Shown: piece after piece, positions 23,645-24,714 of the stretch | Position numbering within the stretch: the first letter of the stretch is position 1 | Layout of the letters: each line of letters starts with the position of its first letter | Notes under the pieces: model-generated | What the model saw: only the letters and a program-made list of their open reading frames with translations | Told to the model about the DNA's origin: nothing | Database searches by the model: none | Translations under genes and position numbers: made by a program | DNA from: Lactobacillus helveticus DSM 20075 = CGMCC 1.1877 | GTDB taxonomy: Bacteria > Bacillota > Bacilli > Lactobacillales > Lactobacillaceae | NCBI RefSeq assembly: GCF_000160855.1 | Contig: NZ_GG700766.1 | Span: 1-24,714 of the forward strand | Reading direction: 5' to 3' | Length of the DNA stretch: 24,714 nucleotides

Positions 23645-24649
23645 TTACGCTAAAGTTGTAATGTCGTTGAATTTAGGTAAATTATCGACAAATCTTTCAT
23701 AAGCATTTTGCTCAGTAGTCTCAGTAATTTGTGCAGTAGCAAAGTTACTATTTCTTAAATATTCTTCATCAATAGAAATTTGATGAGTAAATGTGGCATT
23801 TCCAATAAGTTCAATCCAATAATTTTTGTTTTCATAATGGACAATAGTTTTAACCATGCCACCAGGATTATACACGTTAATTGGCGTATCAAATTCTGCT
23901 ATCTCCGGTTTGGTTAAACAAAACGCTAATGAAGTAGCAGACATTCCAGTACCACAGGCATTGGTAAAGCCGACGCCGCGTTCATAAGTCCTTACAAATA
24001 AACGATTTTTATCTAAAATTTGGGCAAAATTAACATTAACGCCATCAGTAAAATAAGGATTTTTATCGTTGAGTCGTTTGCCAATAATTCCTAAAATAGG
24101 TCCAGTGATTTGTCTTTGATTAACGAAACTAATTAAATGAGGATTGGGTACGGCAATGGAAGAAAAACGCAAACCTTGATAAAGTTCGGGAGCAAAGTCG
24201 TCTATTAATCGAGCATGTCCTAAATTATCGAATGGTAAAGCCTCTTTGTTGAAATGAACAGGCGAGATTTCAACGGCAAAAGCAGGAACGTTTGATGCGA
24301 AGTCATCGTCTTTTCTGACACGGAGACTCGCATTCATCGTATCAACCAAGAAATTAGTTTTTTGGTACTTTTCGCTTAAATAACGAGCGACAGTTCTAAG
24401 ACCGTTGCCACACATAGAAGCTTCACTGCCATCGGCGTTAATAACACGCATTTGAGCTAAAGCATTTTCTCTGACAGGATCATTGACTACTAAGACACCG
24501 TCTGCACCGTCAAGGAGTCCGGTCTTTGGATCTGTAAGTTTAATAGTTAGCTTCTTTAATTCCTCGTCAGACAATTTTTGCTTTAATTCAGTTTGATCAA
24601 GAATAAAAAAGTGATTTTGTGAGCCGTGTACTTTTAATAAATTAACCAT
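23645..24649 (-). CDS. dapF: Diaminopimelate epimerase
   Basis: DapF interconverts LL- and meso-diaminopimelate, giving the precursor of lysine and of the peptidoglycan cross-link. Both catalytic cysteines are present, in MCGNGLRT and ACGTGMSA, together with the N-terminal KVHGSQNHFF and the PNPHL and ERGVGFT segments. At 334 residues it is longer than the common 270-285, mainly through extra sequence in the middle and at the C-terminus. I choose ATG at 24649, preceded by AAGGAAG; a TTG six codons upstream would place that ribosome binding site inside the gene. The start overlaps the stop of the upstream gene by eight bases (ATGGTTAA). Confidence 0.94.
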   Translation of the reverse strand: MVNLLKVHGSQNHFFILDQTELKQKLSDEELKKLTIKLTDPKTGLLDGADGVLVVNDPVRENALAQMRVINADGSEASMCGNGLRTVARYLSEKYQKTNFLVDTMNASLRVRKDDDFASNVPAFAVEISPVHFNKEALPFDNLGHARLIDDFAPELYQGLRFSSIAVPNPHLISFVNQRQITGPILGIIGKRLNDKNPYFTDGVNVNFAQILDKNRLFVRTYERGVGFTNACGTGMSATSLAFCLTKPEIAEFDTPINVYNPGGMVKTIVHYENKNYWIELIGNATFTHQISIDEEYLRNSNFATAQITETTEQNAYERFVDNLPKFNDITTLA

Positions 24650-24714
24650 GATTTTCTTCCTTTGCAAAAAATTGATGATAGATAATCTTAACTGCTTCGT
24701 CTGCTTTTTCTTTT
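24642..24714 (-). CDS. C-terminal end of an aspartokinase-like gene (partial)
   Basis: Only the last 23 codons are in the window, ending KADEAVKIIYHQFF then a short charged tail and TAA at 24642. A helix of this type, with alternating AV..IY/LH and a final FF, closes aspartokinases, and the overlap with dapF suggests a lysine/DAP operon. The call rests on 23 residues and position, so it is tentative. Confidence 0.5.
   Translation of the reverse strand, partial: KEKADEAVKIIYHQFFAKEENHG

Overview
The window is AT-rich and carries strong Gram-positive Shine-Dalgarno sequences, a DAP/lysine pathway gene and two RNase J paralogues. The run ftsW - ylbG - rsmD - coaD - ylbL - comEA - comEC - holA - rpsT - rpsO has the Firmicutes gene order. 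Protein sequences, frequent TTG/GTG starts and the rnjB-tuf-tig-clpX-engB order fit a Lactobacillus of the acidophilus/helveticus/crispatus type. The species is an inference. This is a core chromosomal region: I see no transposase, phage gene, CRISPR array, tRNA or rRNA.

Layout. 1-2877 (minus): rpoY-rnjA (RNA polymerase epsilon subunit and RNase J1), then a diacylglycerol/lipid kinase gene running off the left edge and broken by one in-frame TGA. 2878-3231: a short promoter-to-terminator unit on the plus strand that looks like an unannotated small RNA of about 110 nt. 3232-3786 (minus): def. 3895-5882 (plus): typA behind a leader that ends in a perfect terminator just before the typA ribosome binding site. 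5978-9560: ftsW-ylbG-rsmD-coaD-ylbL, nearly all overlapping. 9638-13579: comEA-comEC-holA, also overlapping. 13640-14365: divergent rpsT and rpsO, the latter with a long folded leader. 14522-17130: rnjB (RNase J2) and an uncharacterised TPR protein. 17148-18510: tuf with a leader of about 140 nt. 18655-19986: tig. 20116-21970: clpX-engB. 22093-23604: a YjeM-type amino-acid transporter with three single-base insertions. 23645-24714 (minus): dapF and the last codons of an aspartokinase-like gene.

The content is housekeeping: mRNA decay (RNase J1 and J2), translation (S20, S15, EF-Tu, TypA, deformylase, RsmD), folding and proteolysis (trigger factor, ClpX, YlbL), cell division (FtsW, EngB), DNA uptake (ComEA, ComEC) and lysine/DAP synthesis. 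The points most worth a second look are the candidate small RNA at about 3067-3176, the attenuator-like typA leader, the rpsO leader, the stop codon inside the lipid-kinase GGDG motif, and the clustered homopolymer insertions in the transporter.
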